In this document: positions 33,293-42,151 of the stretch, piece after piece
How the letters are laid out: the number at the start of each line of letters is the position of its first letter
Position numbering within the stretch: position 1 is the stretch's first letter
Assembly: GCA_016287755.1 (NCBI GenBank)
Contig: JAEEWT010000005.1
Coordinates: 121,001 to 185,000, forward strand
DNA: 64,000 nucleotides
Source: Prevotella sp.
GTDB taxonomy: Bacteria > Bacteroidota > Bacteroidia > Bacteroidales > Bacteroidaceae
Direction of reading: 5' to 3'
Translations under genes and position numbers: made by a program
Notes under the pieces: model-generated
What the model was told of the DNA's origin: nothing
The model's database searches: none
The model's input: the letters and a program-made list of their open reading frames with translations, nothing else

Positions 33293-34004
33293 AACTATTC
33301 TGGCTATGCTCATGATCGTGATGAGTATGCCTCTTTTCGCTCAAGGTGATGACACAGGTCTGTGGGGCGAACTGAACGTTGAAAAGAAGCTCAACAAGCG
33401 TTGGACAGCAGGTCTGGGTGCCGAATACCGCAGTCGCGACGACATGAAGACCAACGACCGCTTCAGTGTGGGCGCTGACGTGAGTTATAAGATCAACAAC
33501 TGGCTGAAGGCCTCTACTGGCTACTGGCTCCTTGACGACCATCGTTACAAGGTAAATGATAGCGGAAAGAAATACGCTGATTACTGGGGACTGCGTCATC
33601 GTGTACACGTATCGCTTACCGCCTCACAGTCGTTTGGCAAGTTCACGGTGTCGCTGCGCGAACGCTGGCAATACACCTACCGTCCTGAGAAGACTGTGCA
33701 GCGCTACAAGACGAAAGATGATTCTGAAGCTGATGAGCACACCTATAGCGGAAAGGGAAAGAACGTCTGGCGCAACCGCTTACAGGTAAAATACAAGGCC
33801 ACCAGCGTGTTCCGCCCTTATGTCAGAGCAGAATCGTATGTGGGTAAAGGACTTGAAAAGATGCGTTATGCAGCAGGTACCGAGATTCGTATCAACAAAC
33901 ATCACTCATTCGATGTGAAGTACCTGTATCAGCATCTGTACGATGATGAAGACAACGAAGGCGACCGCCACATCCTCGGTCTTGGATATACACTTTCGCT
34001 ATAG
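33279..34004 (+). CDS. DUF2490 outer-membrane protein
   Basis: A 241-residue exported beta-barrel. Signal peptide MKTHRTILAMLMIVMSMPLFAQ, then GLWGELNVEKKLNKRWTAGLGAEYRSRD and strands with alternating aromatics, ending LGLGYTLSL. This fits DUF2490, small outer-membrane barrels of unknown role. It probably gives the VTC/DUF4956 system an outer-membrane element. Confidence 0.75.
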   Translation: MKTHRTILAMLMIVMSMPLFAQGDDTGLWGELNVEKKLNKRWTAGLGAEYRSRDDMKTNDRFSVGADVSYKINNWLKASTGYWLLDDHRYKVNDSGKKYADYWGLRHRVHVSLTASQSFGKFTVSLRERWQYTYRPEKTVQRYKTKDDSEADEHTYSGKGKNVWRNRLQVKYKATSVFRPYVRAESYVGKGLEKMRYAAGTEIRINKHHSFDVKYLYQHLYDDEDNEGDRHILGLGYTLSL

Positions 34005-34019
34005 CTGAAACAATTAAAT

Positions 34020-34823
34020 ATGAATAACAAGACGGTTCTGACTTTCGTTCTTCTGCTGTGTACCATCATCGCAAAGGCTCAGTATCAACAAGTGAACGAT
34101 ATTCCTTATACGGAATCAACGAATGCATACGCTAAGGAACGTTGCAAGCTCGACGTGTACTACCCGACCGACCAAAAGGATGCGCCGGTAGTGGTGTGGT
34201 TCCATGGGGGCGGACTGGAAGGTGGCAGTAAATATATTGATCAGGAGCTGCGGAACAGCGGTTATGTGGTGGTTGCCCCGAACTACCGTCTGCTACCCAA
34301 GGCTACAATCGACGAGTGCATTGACGATGCGGCCGCTGCTGTGGCTTGGACGTACAAGAACATTGAGAAATACGGGGGAAGCAAGCGCAAGATATTCGTG
34401 GCGGGGCACTCTGCAGGTGGCTACCTACTGGATATGATCGGACTTGACAAGAAATGGCTGGCTAAGTATGGGGTGGACGCTGATTCTCTGGCTGCCCTGT
34501 TCCCCTTTAGCGGTCAGTGCGTTACCCACTACAATGTGAGGAAACTGCAAGGAATCGGTCCGCTGCAAGCTACCATCGATCAATATGCGCCACTTACCTT
34601 TGTCCGCGCTGATGCGCCGCCAATCATCATCATTTCGGGTGATAGGGAACAGGAACTTTATGGACGTTATGAAGAACAGGCTTACTTCTGGCGCATGCTG
34701 AAACTGATAGGGCACAAGGATGTGAGCATTTACGAGATGCAGGGATATGATCATGGGGCCATGCCGCATCCTGCCTATCATATCCTGAAGGAGCAGATCA
34801 AACGACTCACCGCACCGAAATAA
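34020..34823 (+). CDS. alpha/beta hydrolase, HSL-type esterase
   Basis: A 267-residue exported esterase (signal MNNKTVLTFVLLLCTIIAKA). The oxyanion motif HGGGLEGG follows VVVWF, the nucleophile elbow is GHSAGG, the acid is Asp in ISGDREQE and the His lies in GYDHGAM. Hormone-sensitive-lipase-like carboxylesterases cleave short acyl esters, including acetylated polysaccharides. It follows the DUF2490 gene by 15 bp, so is probably in the same operon. Confidence 0.85.
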   Translation: MNNKTVLTFVLLLCTIIAKAQYQQVNDIPYTESTNAYAKERCKLDVYYPTDQKDAPVVVWFHGGGLEGGSKYIDQELRNSGYVVVAPNYRLLPKATIDECIDDAAAAVAWTYKNIEKYGGSKRKIFVAGHSAGGYLLDMIGLDKKWLAKYGVDADSLAALFPFSGQCVTHYNVRKLQGIGPLQATIDQYAPLTFVRADAPPIIIISGDREQELYGRYEEQAYFWRMLKLIGHKDVSIYEMQGYDHGAMPHPAYHILKEQIKRLTAPK

Positions 34824-34841
34824 CGCCCCTTCCCTACGGCG

Positions 34842-35987
34842 CTAATTAACGGCGTTGCTATTGAGCCACGTCATTTTTCTCCATACTCCCTCCAGCGGAC
34901 CGCGTGGATGGGTGCTGAACCAATAACGACAGAAGAGGTATTGGCAGAAAACCATGCCCAGTCCAATGAGCACGGCGTAGGTGGTACCAACAAGTCGATA
35001 GCATTCGAGACCGTAGCCGCTAAAGATGAAACTACCGATGATGGACTGGAGCAGGTAGTTGGTAAGACTCATACGACCGAATAAACACAAATGGTGTAGT
35101 ACGCTGCGTACGCCCTTGAAGGCATACCATGCGGAAACTACACCCGAAACAATCATCAGCAGGATGAAAAGGCTATAAATCGGTTTTAGCCACATCTCAA
35201 GTGCGCCAAAGTCAACAAAGCTCAAGGCGATGACAAGCGTTGCTGATATACAAAGGATGATATGCCATATCTGCAAGTTCTTTCCTTCGTTATAAAACAG
35301 CCTCTGGCGCCCTAACTGCATACCTAAGATAAAGAGACAGAGAAGCTGCGTTAGTCGTCCGCTAAAGACATTGAACCTCAGATTTAACTCGAAGCCGTAG
35401 CGCAGGTTGTTCACAACATTCTCCCAGAACGTACCATGCTCATGCAAGGCAATGGTTTTATTGTATATTTCGAAGAGCGTGGAATGGTCGATGGTGGTAC
35501 CTGTGATGAGACAGTACAGCTCTACGGGCTGGATGGCCAGCAGTCCAATGATGCACCACACGGCTTTCGACGGCAGGTAGCTGATGGGGATGAGCAACAA
35601 GCCATAGACGGCATAGAGCATCAGGATATCGCCATCGTAGAAAGCCACGTTGATAAGACCGAATACGAAGAGTAAGCACATGCGCCATGCAAAGCGACCA
35701 GAGAACGAACGACCTTTCTGCTGCTGGTTGTCGTTCATGATGAAGAAACTGAGTCCGAAAAGCATGGCAAAAATACCGTACATCTTACCAGAAAGGAGCC
35801 ATGCCAGCACATCCCCCACTGTCTTATCGCATGCCAGTGTATGAACGATGGGATCCTGCGTAAAGATGTCGAAGTGCTCCACGGAGTGATAGAGGATGAT
35901 GCCCGCCACGGCAATGCCTCTCAAGGCATCGGCCACATCGATTCGGGTATTAGCTAAACCTCGTGTATGATATTTTGTTGAAATCAT
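34842..35987 (-). CDS. DUF418 membrane protein
   Basis: A 381-residue protein with about ten predicted transmembrane helices. It starts RIDVADALRGIAVAGIILYHSVEHFD, has YGIFAMLFGLSFFIM in the middle and ends with the DUF418 C-terminal pattern FGRMSLTNYLLQSIIG and RYWFSTHPRGPLEGVWR. DUF418 proteins resemble membrane acyltransferases but no activity is proven. A TATTTTTG -7 box (36025-36032) precedes it. It is convergent with the esterase gene. Confidence 0.85.
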   Translation of the reverse strand: MISTKYHTRGLANTRIDVADALRGIAVAGIILYHSVEHFDIFTQDPIVHTLACDKTVGDVLAWLLSGKMYGIFAMLFGLSFFIMNDNQQQKGRSFSGRFAWRMCLLFVFGLINVAFYDGDILMLYAVYGLLLIPISYLPSKAVWCIIGLLAIQPVELYCLITGTTIDHSTLFEIYNKTIALHEHGTFWENVVNNLRYGFELNLRFNVFSGRLTQLLCLFILGMQLGRQRLFYNEGKNLQIWHIILCISATLVIALSFVDFGALEMWLKPIYSLFILLMIVSGVVSAWYAFKGVRSVLHHLCLFGRMSLTNYLLQSIIGSFIFSGYGLECYRLVGTTYAVLIGLGMVFCQYLFCRYWFSTHPRGPLEGVWRKMTWLNSNAVN

Positions 35988-36200
35988 CTAAGCCATAAAT
36001 CATGTAATAAACACACTTGAGTTGCAAAAATACGTCATTTTCAGCAATTATCCATATCTTGACGGGCATAATTAAGTTTATTTTTGTATCTTCGCAACAT
36101 AAAAACTTGCTTCGCGTTGTAACAAACCTGGAAGAAGTCACGTTTGTACTGATAGAAGGAGCTACTTCATCATTAAAAACTTAAAATTAATAATGCAGTC

Positions 36201-36767
36201 ATGAAAAAACTATTGAAAAAGAACAGTCCTATGAGGACGATGAAGAGGTTGGCCATTTGCGCCATATTGATGATCGTGTGTGCCAATGCTTCTGCACAAA
36301 ACAAGGATTTTGAGAAGCTGGCCAAGATCGATGGTATCGAGTATGAACACCTCACCAAAGACATGATTCGTGAAGCCGTTCAGAAGAAGTCGGAACAGCT
36401 TGATGAGGTTAACGGAATACACTTCGACAAGGAAGAGATAAAAAATAATATTGCGAAGATACTCGATATGGATGATTTACAGGTCTTTTCCTGTAAAGAG
36501 GAGAAAGCTGTTGAGTCGTTAAAGAAGTCGGTCCAGGAAATCCTGAAAGGGGACGGATGGGAATCGATTCTTGATATCAAGGGCGATGATGGTCAGATTG
36601 TGAAGATCTATCAGAACAAGACAGGTGACAAGCAAACCAGTGTGATCTTCGGTTCAGATAAGGGAGATACGACATTGATGGTCATTGAGGGACCGCTCGG
36701 CATCCTACAAATGATGGAGAATACCAAGGAGATCATTGAAAGAATGAAATCGGTTGAAACAGAGTAA
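36201..36767 (+). CDS. DUF4252 protein 1
   Basis: A 188-residue exported protein. The signal peptide follows a basic start (MKRLAICAILMIVCANASAQ); the mature part begins DFEKLAKIDGIEYEHLTKDMIREA and ends in a VIEGPLGILQMMENTKEII helix. It fits DUF4252, small periplasmic or lipoprotein-like proteins typical of Bacteroidota. It is 5 bp ahead of an ECF sigma gene; the second DUF4252 gene follows two genes later. The start could also be at the second or third Met, near the signal. Confidence 0.7.
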   Translation: MKKLLKKNSPMRTMKRLAICAILMIVCANASAQNKDFEKLAKIDGIEYEHLTKDMIREAVQKKSEQLDEVNGIHFDKEEIKNNIAKILDMDDLQVFSCKEEKAVESLKKSVQEILKGDGWESILDIKGDDGQIVKIYQNKTGDKQTSVIFGSDKGDTTLMVIEGPLGILQMMENTKEIIERMKSVETE

Positions 36768-36772
36768 TCCAC

Positions 36773-37285
36773 ATGGATGCACGGGAGTTCAAGCAACGGT
36801 TCATGCCCTACCACCGACTGCTCTATCGAGTAGCCTATCGCCTGACAGAGAATGCGCAGGATGCCGAAGACCTTCTTCAGGATACCTACTTGAAGTTGTG
36901 GCAGAAGCGCAATGATCTGAAGGAGAAGGCCATGAACGAGGCTTATCTCGTGACCATGATGCGAAACCTGTTCCGCGACCAGCGGCGACTGAAACGTATC
37001 GACACCTCCATAGAACTGGAGAAGGTATCAGAACCGTCGGATGAACGGAGCCTTGACCACCAGATCGACTCAAACGACGAGGCGATGCAGATGGAAGGAC
37101 TCATCCAACAGCTTCCCGAAAGGGATGGACGCATCATCAAGATGCACCTGATGGAAGAACGCTCGTATGAAGAGATAGAACAAGACACCGGTCTCTCACA
37201 GGGAAATATCCGCATCATCGTGATGCGAACGAAAAAGAAACTCAAAGAACAATTTATACATCTCACGAAGACATGGATGAACTGA
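36773..37285 (+). CDS. ECF RNA polymerase sigma factor
   Basis: A 170-residue sigma factor with regions 2 (LLYRVAYRLTENAQDAEDLLQDTYLKLWQ) and 4 (RSYEEIEQDTGLSQGNIRIIVMRTKKKLKEQF), typical of ECF group members. It overlaps the next gene by 13 bp, the usual arrangement for a sigma/anti-sigma pair. Target promoters unknown. Confidence 0.9.
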   Translation: MDAREFKQRFMPYHRLLYRVAYRLTENAQDAEDLLQDTYLKLWQKRNDLKEKAMNEAYLVTMMRNLFRDQRRLKRIDTSIELEKVSEPSDERSLDHQIDSNDEAMQMEGLIQQLPERDGRIIKMHLMEERSYEEIEQDTGLSQGNIRIIVMRTKKKLKEQFIHLTKTWMN

Positions 37286-37665
37286 ATATGAAAGAATTAG
37301 AGCGAATACCTATTCCAGAAGGACTGGAGGAACGGCTCTCGAAAAAGATCGATGAATGGGAAAAGGAGGAGAAACAAACCGCCCGTCATATACGACTGCC
37401 GAGAGCGCTACGCTATACTGCCATCGTTGCCAGCTTTGCATTGATTATGGGTGTGGGATTCCACTTCCTTGGTCATGACCAGGAAGTGAACCGTGCTGAG
37501 CAGGACACCTATCAGGATCCGGTTCTTGCGCAGCAGGAGGCTGAACGGGCACTTAACCTGTTGGCCCTCAACCTGAACAAAGGAATACAACAGCTGGAGA
37601 AGGCCAAGGCCCTAAGTGACAAGACAGAACGTACATTAAACGAACAATTAAAAGCATTGAAATAA
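37273..37665 (+). CDS. single-pass anti-sigma-like membrane protein
   Basis: A 130-residue protein with a cytosolic N-terminus (1-45; MDELNMKELERIPIPEGLEERLSKKIDEWEK), one transmembrane helix (~47-67; ALRYTAIVASFALIMGVGFHFL) and a periplasmic helical tail (AERALNLLALNLNKGIQQLEKAK). No zinc-finger (HxxxCxxC) is present. By position it is the likely anti-sigma factor for the upstream sigma. It ends one base before the second DUF4252 gene. Confidence 0.65.
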   Translation: MDELNMKELERIPIPEGLEERLSKKIDEWEKEEKQTARHIRLPRALRYTAIVASFALIMGVGFHFLGHDQEVNRAEQDTYQDPVLAQQEAERALNLLALNLNKGIQQLEKAKALSDKTERTLNEQLKALK

Positions 37666-37666
37666 C

Positions 37667-38143
37667 ATGAAAAAGATAATGATTAAAACCATCCTCTGTG
37701 CAGTGATGGCACTCACCTGCCTCAATGCCCAAGCACAGGTAAAGGCATTCGAGAAATATGCAGACATGAATGGCGTTGCTTATGTGTACATCTCCAAGGC
37801 CATGCTAACGGCCATATCCGGTAAACTGAATTCGATGCCTTCCATGCCCAACGTGAATGCACAAGCCCTAGCCAGTAAGCTGTCATGCATTCAACTCGTC
37901 CATGCTGAGAAAAACGACTTGCGTGCGAAACTGAAAAGTGAAGTGAAGGGCATTGTGAAAAAAGACAAGTATGAATTGCTGATGCAGGTCAAGGAAGACA
38001 ACAACAAGGCCGATATCTACCAGCATATCGGTCCGCAGCAATCAGCAGTAGTCATGCTGGTCGAAGAGAAAGATGGTGTTACAGCCGTTGTTTTCTCTGG
38101 CAAGTTCACCACAGAAGATGTGATGAAGATGGTTAAGAAATAA
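37667..38143 (+). CDS. DUF4252 protein 2
   Basis: A 158-residue exported protein with a signal peptide (IKTILCAVMALTCLNAQAQ), then KAFEKYADMNGVAYVYISKAMLTA and a two-layer fold ending in VVFSGKFTTEDVMKMVKK. Paralogue of the protein at 36201. Probably a target or sensor component of the sigma factor between them. Confidence 0.75.
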   Translation: MKKIMIKTILCAVMALTCLNAQAQVKAFEKYADMNGVAYVYISKAMLTAISGKLNSMPSMPNVNAQALASKLSCIQLVHAEKNDLRAKLKSEVKGIVKKDKYELLMQVKEDNNKADIYQHIGPQQSAVVMLVEEKDGVTAVVFSGKFTTEDVMKMVKK

Positions 38144-38169
38144 TCTCTTTACTTCTAAAGATACAGACA

Positions 38170-38925
38170 ATGAACAAGATTGTATTGATTACGGGAGCTA
38201 CAAGCGGCATCGGACTGGCTTGTGCCAAGAAGTTCGCTGAGAATGGTGACAAGCTGATTCTCACGGGTAGAAACGAACAGCGACTGACGGAAATCTGTCA
38301 GGAACTAACTGGCAAAGGTTCGAAGGTGCTGACACTGGTGTTTGACGTGAGAGACCGCGAGAAGGTAAAGCAGTGCCTGGATACGCTGCCCGCCGATTGG
38401 CAGGATATCGATGTCCTGGTGAACAATGCCGGACTGGCTTTGGGTTTGGAGCCTGAGTATGAGGGATGTTTTGACGACTGGGATACAATGATCGACACGA
38501 ACATTAAGGGATTGCTCACCCTCACCCGTCTTATCGTACCCAAGATGGTACAGCGTAACAGCGGTCATGTCATCAACGTAGGCTCTGTGGCCGGCGATGC
38601 TGCCTATGCAGGAGGGAACGTGTATTGTGCCACCAAGGCAGCCGTGAAAGCACTGAGCGACGGATTGCGCATTGATGTGGCTCCTACAGCGGTACGTGTG
38701 ACGAACCTGAAACCCGGTCTGGTAGAGACGAACTTCAGTAACACACGCTTCCATGGCGACAACGATCGTGCCGCCAATGTGTATAAGGGAATCAAGCCGC
38801 TAACAGGGGATGATATTGCCGATGTGGCTGTATATGCCGCCAATGCACCTGCCCACGTGCAGATTGCCGAGGTACTCATCCTGGCCACACATCAGGCCAG
38901 CGGTAGCGTAATTGTCAGAAAATAA
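38170..38925 (+). CDS. SDR family NAD(P)-dependent oxidoreductase, YdfG-like
   Basis: A 251-residue short-chain dehydrogenase. TGATSGIG is the cofactor loop, NNAG is present, and the catalytic Ser (NVGSVAG) and YxxxK (YCATK) are intact. Closest in character to YdfG/3-hydroxy-acid dehydrogenases, which oxidise L-allo-threonine or serine. Its TAA abuts the stop codon of glmM with no bases between. Confidence 0.85.
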   Translation: MNKIVLITGATSGIGLACAKKFAENGDKLILTGRNEQRLTEICQELTGKGSKVLTLVFDVRDREKVKQCLDTLPADWQDIDVLVNNAGLALGLEPEYEGCFDDWDTMIDTNIKGLLTLTRLIVPKMVQRNSGHVINVGSVAGDAAYAGGNVYCATKAAVKALSDGLRIDVAPTAVRVTNLKPGLVETNFSNTRFHGDNDRAANVYKGIKPLTGDDIADVAVYAANAPAHVQIAEVLILATHQASGSVIVRK

Positions 38926-40350
38926 TTACTGCATATCGTACACCACCTGCATGATCTTCTTGCCGATAGCATCAGCGGCTTCCATGGTGGCAGCCTCGCT
39001 ATATACACGGATGATGGGCTCGGTGTTACTCTTGCGGAGGTGTACCCACTGGTCGGGGAAGTCGATCTTCACACCGTCGATATCGTTCACGGTAACGCCT
39101 TCCTGACCGGAATACATCTCCTTGACCTTTACCAAAATAGCATCTACATCAGTAGAAGGTGTGAGATCAATGCGGTTCTTGGCAATGAAATAGTTGGGGA
39201 AGGTGGCACGCAGCTCTGAAACCTTGCAGCCTTTCTGCGCCAGAGAAGAGAGGAAAAGGGCAATACCTACAAGGGCATCACGACCGTAATGACTCTCAGG
39301 ATAGATCACTCCACCATTACCTTCTCCACCGATAATGGCGCCCACTTCCTTCATCTTGGTGGTGACATTCACCTCGCCTACGGCTGCGGCAGCGTATGTA
39401 CCGCCGTATTTCTCGGTGACATCACGCAAAGCTCTCGTCGAACTGAGGTTAGAAACAGTTGACAGTGGACAGTTGACAGTTGACAGTTTGGTATTAGAAA
39501 GGACGTAGTCTGCTACACTGACAAGGGTGTATTCCTCGCCAAACATAGTACCGTCTTCAGAGATAAAAGCCAAACGGTCAACATCGGGATCCACCACAAT
39601 ACCTAAGTCGAACCCACCCTGACGCATCTTGTCCATGATGCCCGTAAGATTCTTCTCCAGTGGCTCGGGGTTATGGGCGAAGTCGCCATTGGGCTCCCCG
39701 TTCAGGATCTCATAGTCAACACCCAACGCTTGGAACAGTTCAGGAAGGATAACACCTCCCACACTGTTGATGGTATCGGCACAAACGCGGAACTTGGCCT
39801 TCTTGATGGCGGGAACATCCACCAGCTTCAGGTCGAGCACGCTGTCGATATGTCGTTTGTTGAACGTGCTATCTTCGGTATAATGACCTAAATGGTCCAC
39901 ATCAGCATACTGGAAATCCTCAGCCTCTGCAATGGCCAACACCTCATTACCCTCCTCCTTGTTCAGGAACTCGCCTTCGCTGTTGAGTAACTTCAGGGCA
40001 TTCCACTGACGGGGGTTATGACTGGCGGTGATGATGATGCCGCCATCGGCACCACTCATGCGGACAGCCAACTCGGTAGTAGGCGTAGTGGCCAGGCCGA
40101 TATTGATCACATCAAAGCCGTAGCCCATCAGTGTTCCGCACACCACATTCTTCACCATCTCGCCAGAGATGCGGGCGTCACGACCCACCACGATGGTCTT
40201 CTTACCTCTTGCTTCTTGCTTCTTGCTTCTTGCTTCTATAAATGTGGCATACGCCGTTACGAACTTGACAATGTCTAATGGGTTCAGGGTATCACCAGTG
40301 GGTCCGCCTATGGTTCCGCGGATGCCTGATATGGATTTGATTAAAGTCAT
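38926..40350 (-). CDS. glmM: phosphoglucosamine mutase with two repeat-derived insertions
   Basis: A 474-residue enzyme that converts glucosamine-6-phosphate to glucosamine-1-phosphate for cell-wall and LPS precursors. Motifs: phosphoserine loop ITASHNPRQWN, Mg site DPDVDRLAF, sugar loop GEGNGGVIYPESH, and phosphate site RKSNTEPIIRVYSEA. Two stretches look foreign to the family: EARSKKQEARGKK near residue 40-50, and TKLSTVNCPLSTV near residue 290. Both are coded by runs of five 7-bp units. They fall in loops and keep the frame, so the enzyme is probably functional. Downstream of DUF4827 by 3 bp. Confidence 0.85.
   Translation of the reverse strand: MTLIKSISGIRGTIGGPTGDTLNPLDIVKFVTAYATFIEARSKKQEARGKKTIVVGRDARISGEMVKNVVCGTLMGYGFDVINIGLATTPTTELAVRMSGADGGIIITASHNPRQWNALKLLNSEGEFLNKEEGNEVLAIAEAEDFQYADVDHLGHYTEDSTFNKRHIDSVLDLKLVDVPAIKKAKFRVCADTINSVGGVILPELFQALGVDYEILNGEPNGDFAHNPEPLEKNLTGIMDKMRQGGFDLGIVVDPDVDRLAFISEDGTMFGEEYTLVSVADYVLSNTKLSTVNCPLSTVSNLSSTRALRDVTEKYGGTYAAAAVGEVNVTTKMKEVGAIIGGEGNGGVIYPESHYGRDALVGIALFLSSLAQKGCKVSELRATFPNYFIAKNRIDLTPSTDVDAILVKVKEMYSGQEGVTVNDIDGVKIDFPDQWVHLRKSNTEPIIRVYSEAATMEAADAIGKKIMQVVYDMQ
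39455..39489 (+). repeat. heptanucleotide repeat ACAGTTG x5 inside glmM
   Basis: Five consecutive 7-bp units (ACAGTTG, with one ACAGTGG and a final ACAGTTT). It encodes about twelve residues absent from the usual glmM sequence. Confidence 0.85.
40201..40235 (+). repeat. heptanucleotide repeat CTTGCTT x5 inside glmM
   Basis: Four perfect 7-bp units (40208-40235) preceded by a degenerate CTTACCT. It encodes RSKKQEARGKK-type sequence. Gain or loss of one unit would shift the frame. Confidence 0.85.
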
Positions 40351-40353
40351 GGC

Positions 40354-40992
40354 TTATCTTCCTTTTTGGTAAGTAATCTCATAATAACAGGGATAGACAC
40401 CGGTCACAGCCGACTGATGTCCCTGTGAATGTGGAACGATGATGTTCACCTTGGCGATCTCATCCTCCTCTTTCTCCAGACGTCCCACGTTGATGTAGAG
40501 AAGCGGCACCAGCCAGCCGGCGGGTACAGAGGCACTCTGATACTGCGTAAACATCACACCCTCTACAAACGAAGCAGTGAAAGAGTCGCTGGTACGCGTC
40601 ACGTTCATCTTATCCACCAGGTACGACAGTTTCATCACCTCGTTGGTAAGAATCAGCGAGTCGGTCAGGATATTATACTCCTTGAAGCGACAGAGCACAC
40701 TGGTCGTCTCACCATTGGCAATAGGAGAGCCACAGCCCTTGCGAACGATCTGGAGATAAACACCAGTGTTGTCAAAGAGCACGAACTCGTTCTTGTTGAC
40801 ATCCGTGGTGTAGTTCTGTGCCTTGAAGGTAGCCTCACTGATCACATTGATCTTCTTTTCGGTGAGGAACTTCCGTATGGCATCACGTTCCTTCTCGGTC
40901 TGCTCGGCATAGGTCTCATAATGACTGCAACTGCTCGCAAGCAGAAGGGCAACCAACGAGAACACTGCTATAATCGTTCTTTTCATCTTCAT
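40354..40992 (-). CDS. DUF4827 lipoprotein
   Basis: A 212-residue lipoprotein (LVALLLASSCSHYE; lipobox Cys22). Central segment ISEATFKAQNYTTDVNKNEFVLFDNTGVYLQIVRKG and end GVYPCYYEITYQKGR fit DUF4827, which resembles an FKBP-type fold without obvious catalytic residues. It lies between the DHH phosphoesterase and glmM, the usual order in the phylum. A TACCTTTG box (41018-41025) may start the transcript. Confidence 0.85.
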   Translation of the reverse strand: MKMKRTIIAVFSLVALLLASSCSHYETYAEQTEKERDAIRKFLTEKKINVISEATFKAQNYTTDVNKNEFVLFDNTGVYLQIVRKGCGSPIANGETTSVLCRFKEYNILTDSLILTNEVMKLSYLVDKMNVTRTSDSFTASFVEGVMFTQYQSASVPAGWLVPLLYINVGRLEKEEDEIAKVNIIVPHSQGHQSAVTGVYPCYYEITYQKGR

Positions 40993-41086
40993 TTTTGTTT
41001 ATTCGCGAATTCGTCCGCAAAGGTAAGGATAAAAAATGAGAAACGAGGAAGGAGATATAAGAAATTAGGATTACTTAATAAATCCC

Positions 41087-42112
41087 TCACCCTTCCAGTT
41101 CCCTAATGGCCTGCTGTGCAATCTTCTCAGCTTCCTCCATCGAGCAGTTCAACCTACCGCCAGAAGCATTCAAGTGTCCACCGCCATTGAAATAAGTTTC
41201 TGCTACCTTGGTACACGAGAAATCATCCACGCTGCGCAAACTCACCCAGATCAGGTTGTCACGTTCGGTATCTTCACGGAGAGAGATACTCAGTTTCATT
41301 CCCTTGATCTGCAGCGGCATGTTCACCAGTCCTTCGGCGTCACCTTTCAGATAGTGGAAGCGTTTCAGATCGCGGCGTGTCAAACAGAAGTAGGAGGCAT
41401 GTTTCTCAGGAATCACATTCAGTTTCTGGTACAGCACATAGCCAATCAGACGGAGACGCCATTCGCTATAGTTGTTATACACATTCCTGAAGATCTTGTC
41501 TTTATCGAACCCTTTGGTGAGGAGCTGACTGATGATGAAATAGATTTCAGGACGGTTGGAGTTATAGGTGAAGCCACCCGTATCGGTCATCATACCACAG
41601 TAGATAGGAACGGCTATCTTGCGCGTCATCTCCTCAAAGCCACCCAGCTGCCATATCACCCTAAACAACAATTCACTGGTACTGCTCATCTCTGGATGGG
41701 AAATGCATAGAACGGTATCAATGGAAGGATCGGGGTGATGATCAATCATAACCTTCTTGGCCGACGAAGCCTCCATCACCTCCCCCATCTTCTCCATACG
41801 CTCCGGACGGTTGAAGTCAAGGCAGAATACCAGATCGGCCTGGGCAAAAGCTGTCTCCACTTGTTCCGGATGCTTGTCGTAGCGCACGATACGCTCCGTT
41901 CCCGGCATCCACTGTAGAAAGTCGGGGTACTTATCCGGTACGGCAACCATCGGATCCTTGTCGTGCATCCTAAGATACTCGGCCAAGGCCAGACAAGAGC
42001 CGATGGCATCGCCGTCGGGGTTTTGGTGACAGCATACCATGATGTGCTCAGCCGCAGTTATCAGTTGCCGCAGCTGCTCACATTGTGCTGCAGAAAGAAT
42101 CTCTATCTCCAA
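41087..42112 (-). CDS. DHH family phosphoesterase (NrnA-like)
   Basis: A 341-residue cytoplasmic enzyme. Metal motifs: HQNPDGDAIGS, MIDHHPDPS (DHH) and the C-terminal DHHA1 motif GGGHLNASGG. NrnA-type members degrade short oligoribonucleotides or pAp and may hydrolyse cyclic dinucleotide products. The only in-frame start before the first conserved residues is a TTG (42110-42112); this codon lies at the edge of a run of 7-bp repeats at 42111-42138. Confidence 0.85.
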   Translation of the reverse strand: MEIEILSAAQCEQLRQLITAAEHIMVCCHQNPDGDAIGSCLALAEYLRMHDKDPMVAVPDKYPDFLQWMPGTERIVRYDKHPEQVETAFAQADLVFCLDFNRPERMEKMGEVMEASSAKKVMIDHHPDPSIDTVLCISHPEMSSTSELLFRVIWQLGGFEEMTRKIAVPIYCGMMTDTGGFTYNSNRPEIYFIISQLLTKGFDKDKIFRNVYNNYSEWRLRLIGYVLYQKLNVIPEKHASYFCLTRRDLKRFHYLKGDAEGLVNMPLQIKGMKLSISLREDTERDNLIWVSLRSVDDFSCTKVAETYFNGGGHLNASGGRLNCSMEEAEKIAQQAIRELEG

Positions 42113-42138
42113 TTGTCAATTGTCAATTATCAATTATC
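42111..42138 (+). repeat. heptanucleotide repeat AATTGTC/AATTATC x4
   Basis: Four 7-bp units fill the gap between the nucleotidyltransferase stop and the DHH start. The leftward TTG start codon of the DHH gene adjoins the first unit. Same 7-bp period as the two tracts in glmM. Confidence 0.8.
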
Positions 42139-42151
42139 ATTTCAGCGAAGC

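Noticed and set aside
34806..34860. Terminator between the esterase and DUF418 genes
   Set aside because: Only a 6-bp AACGCC/GGCGTT pairing with a long loop and no T-run.
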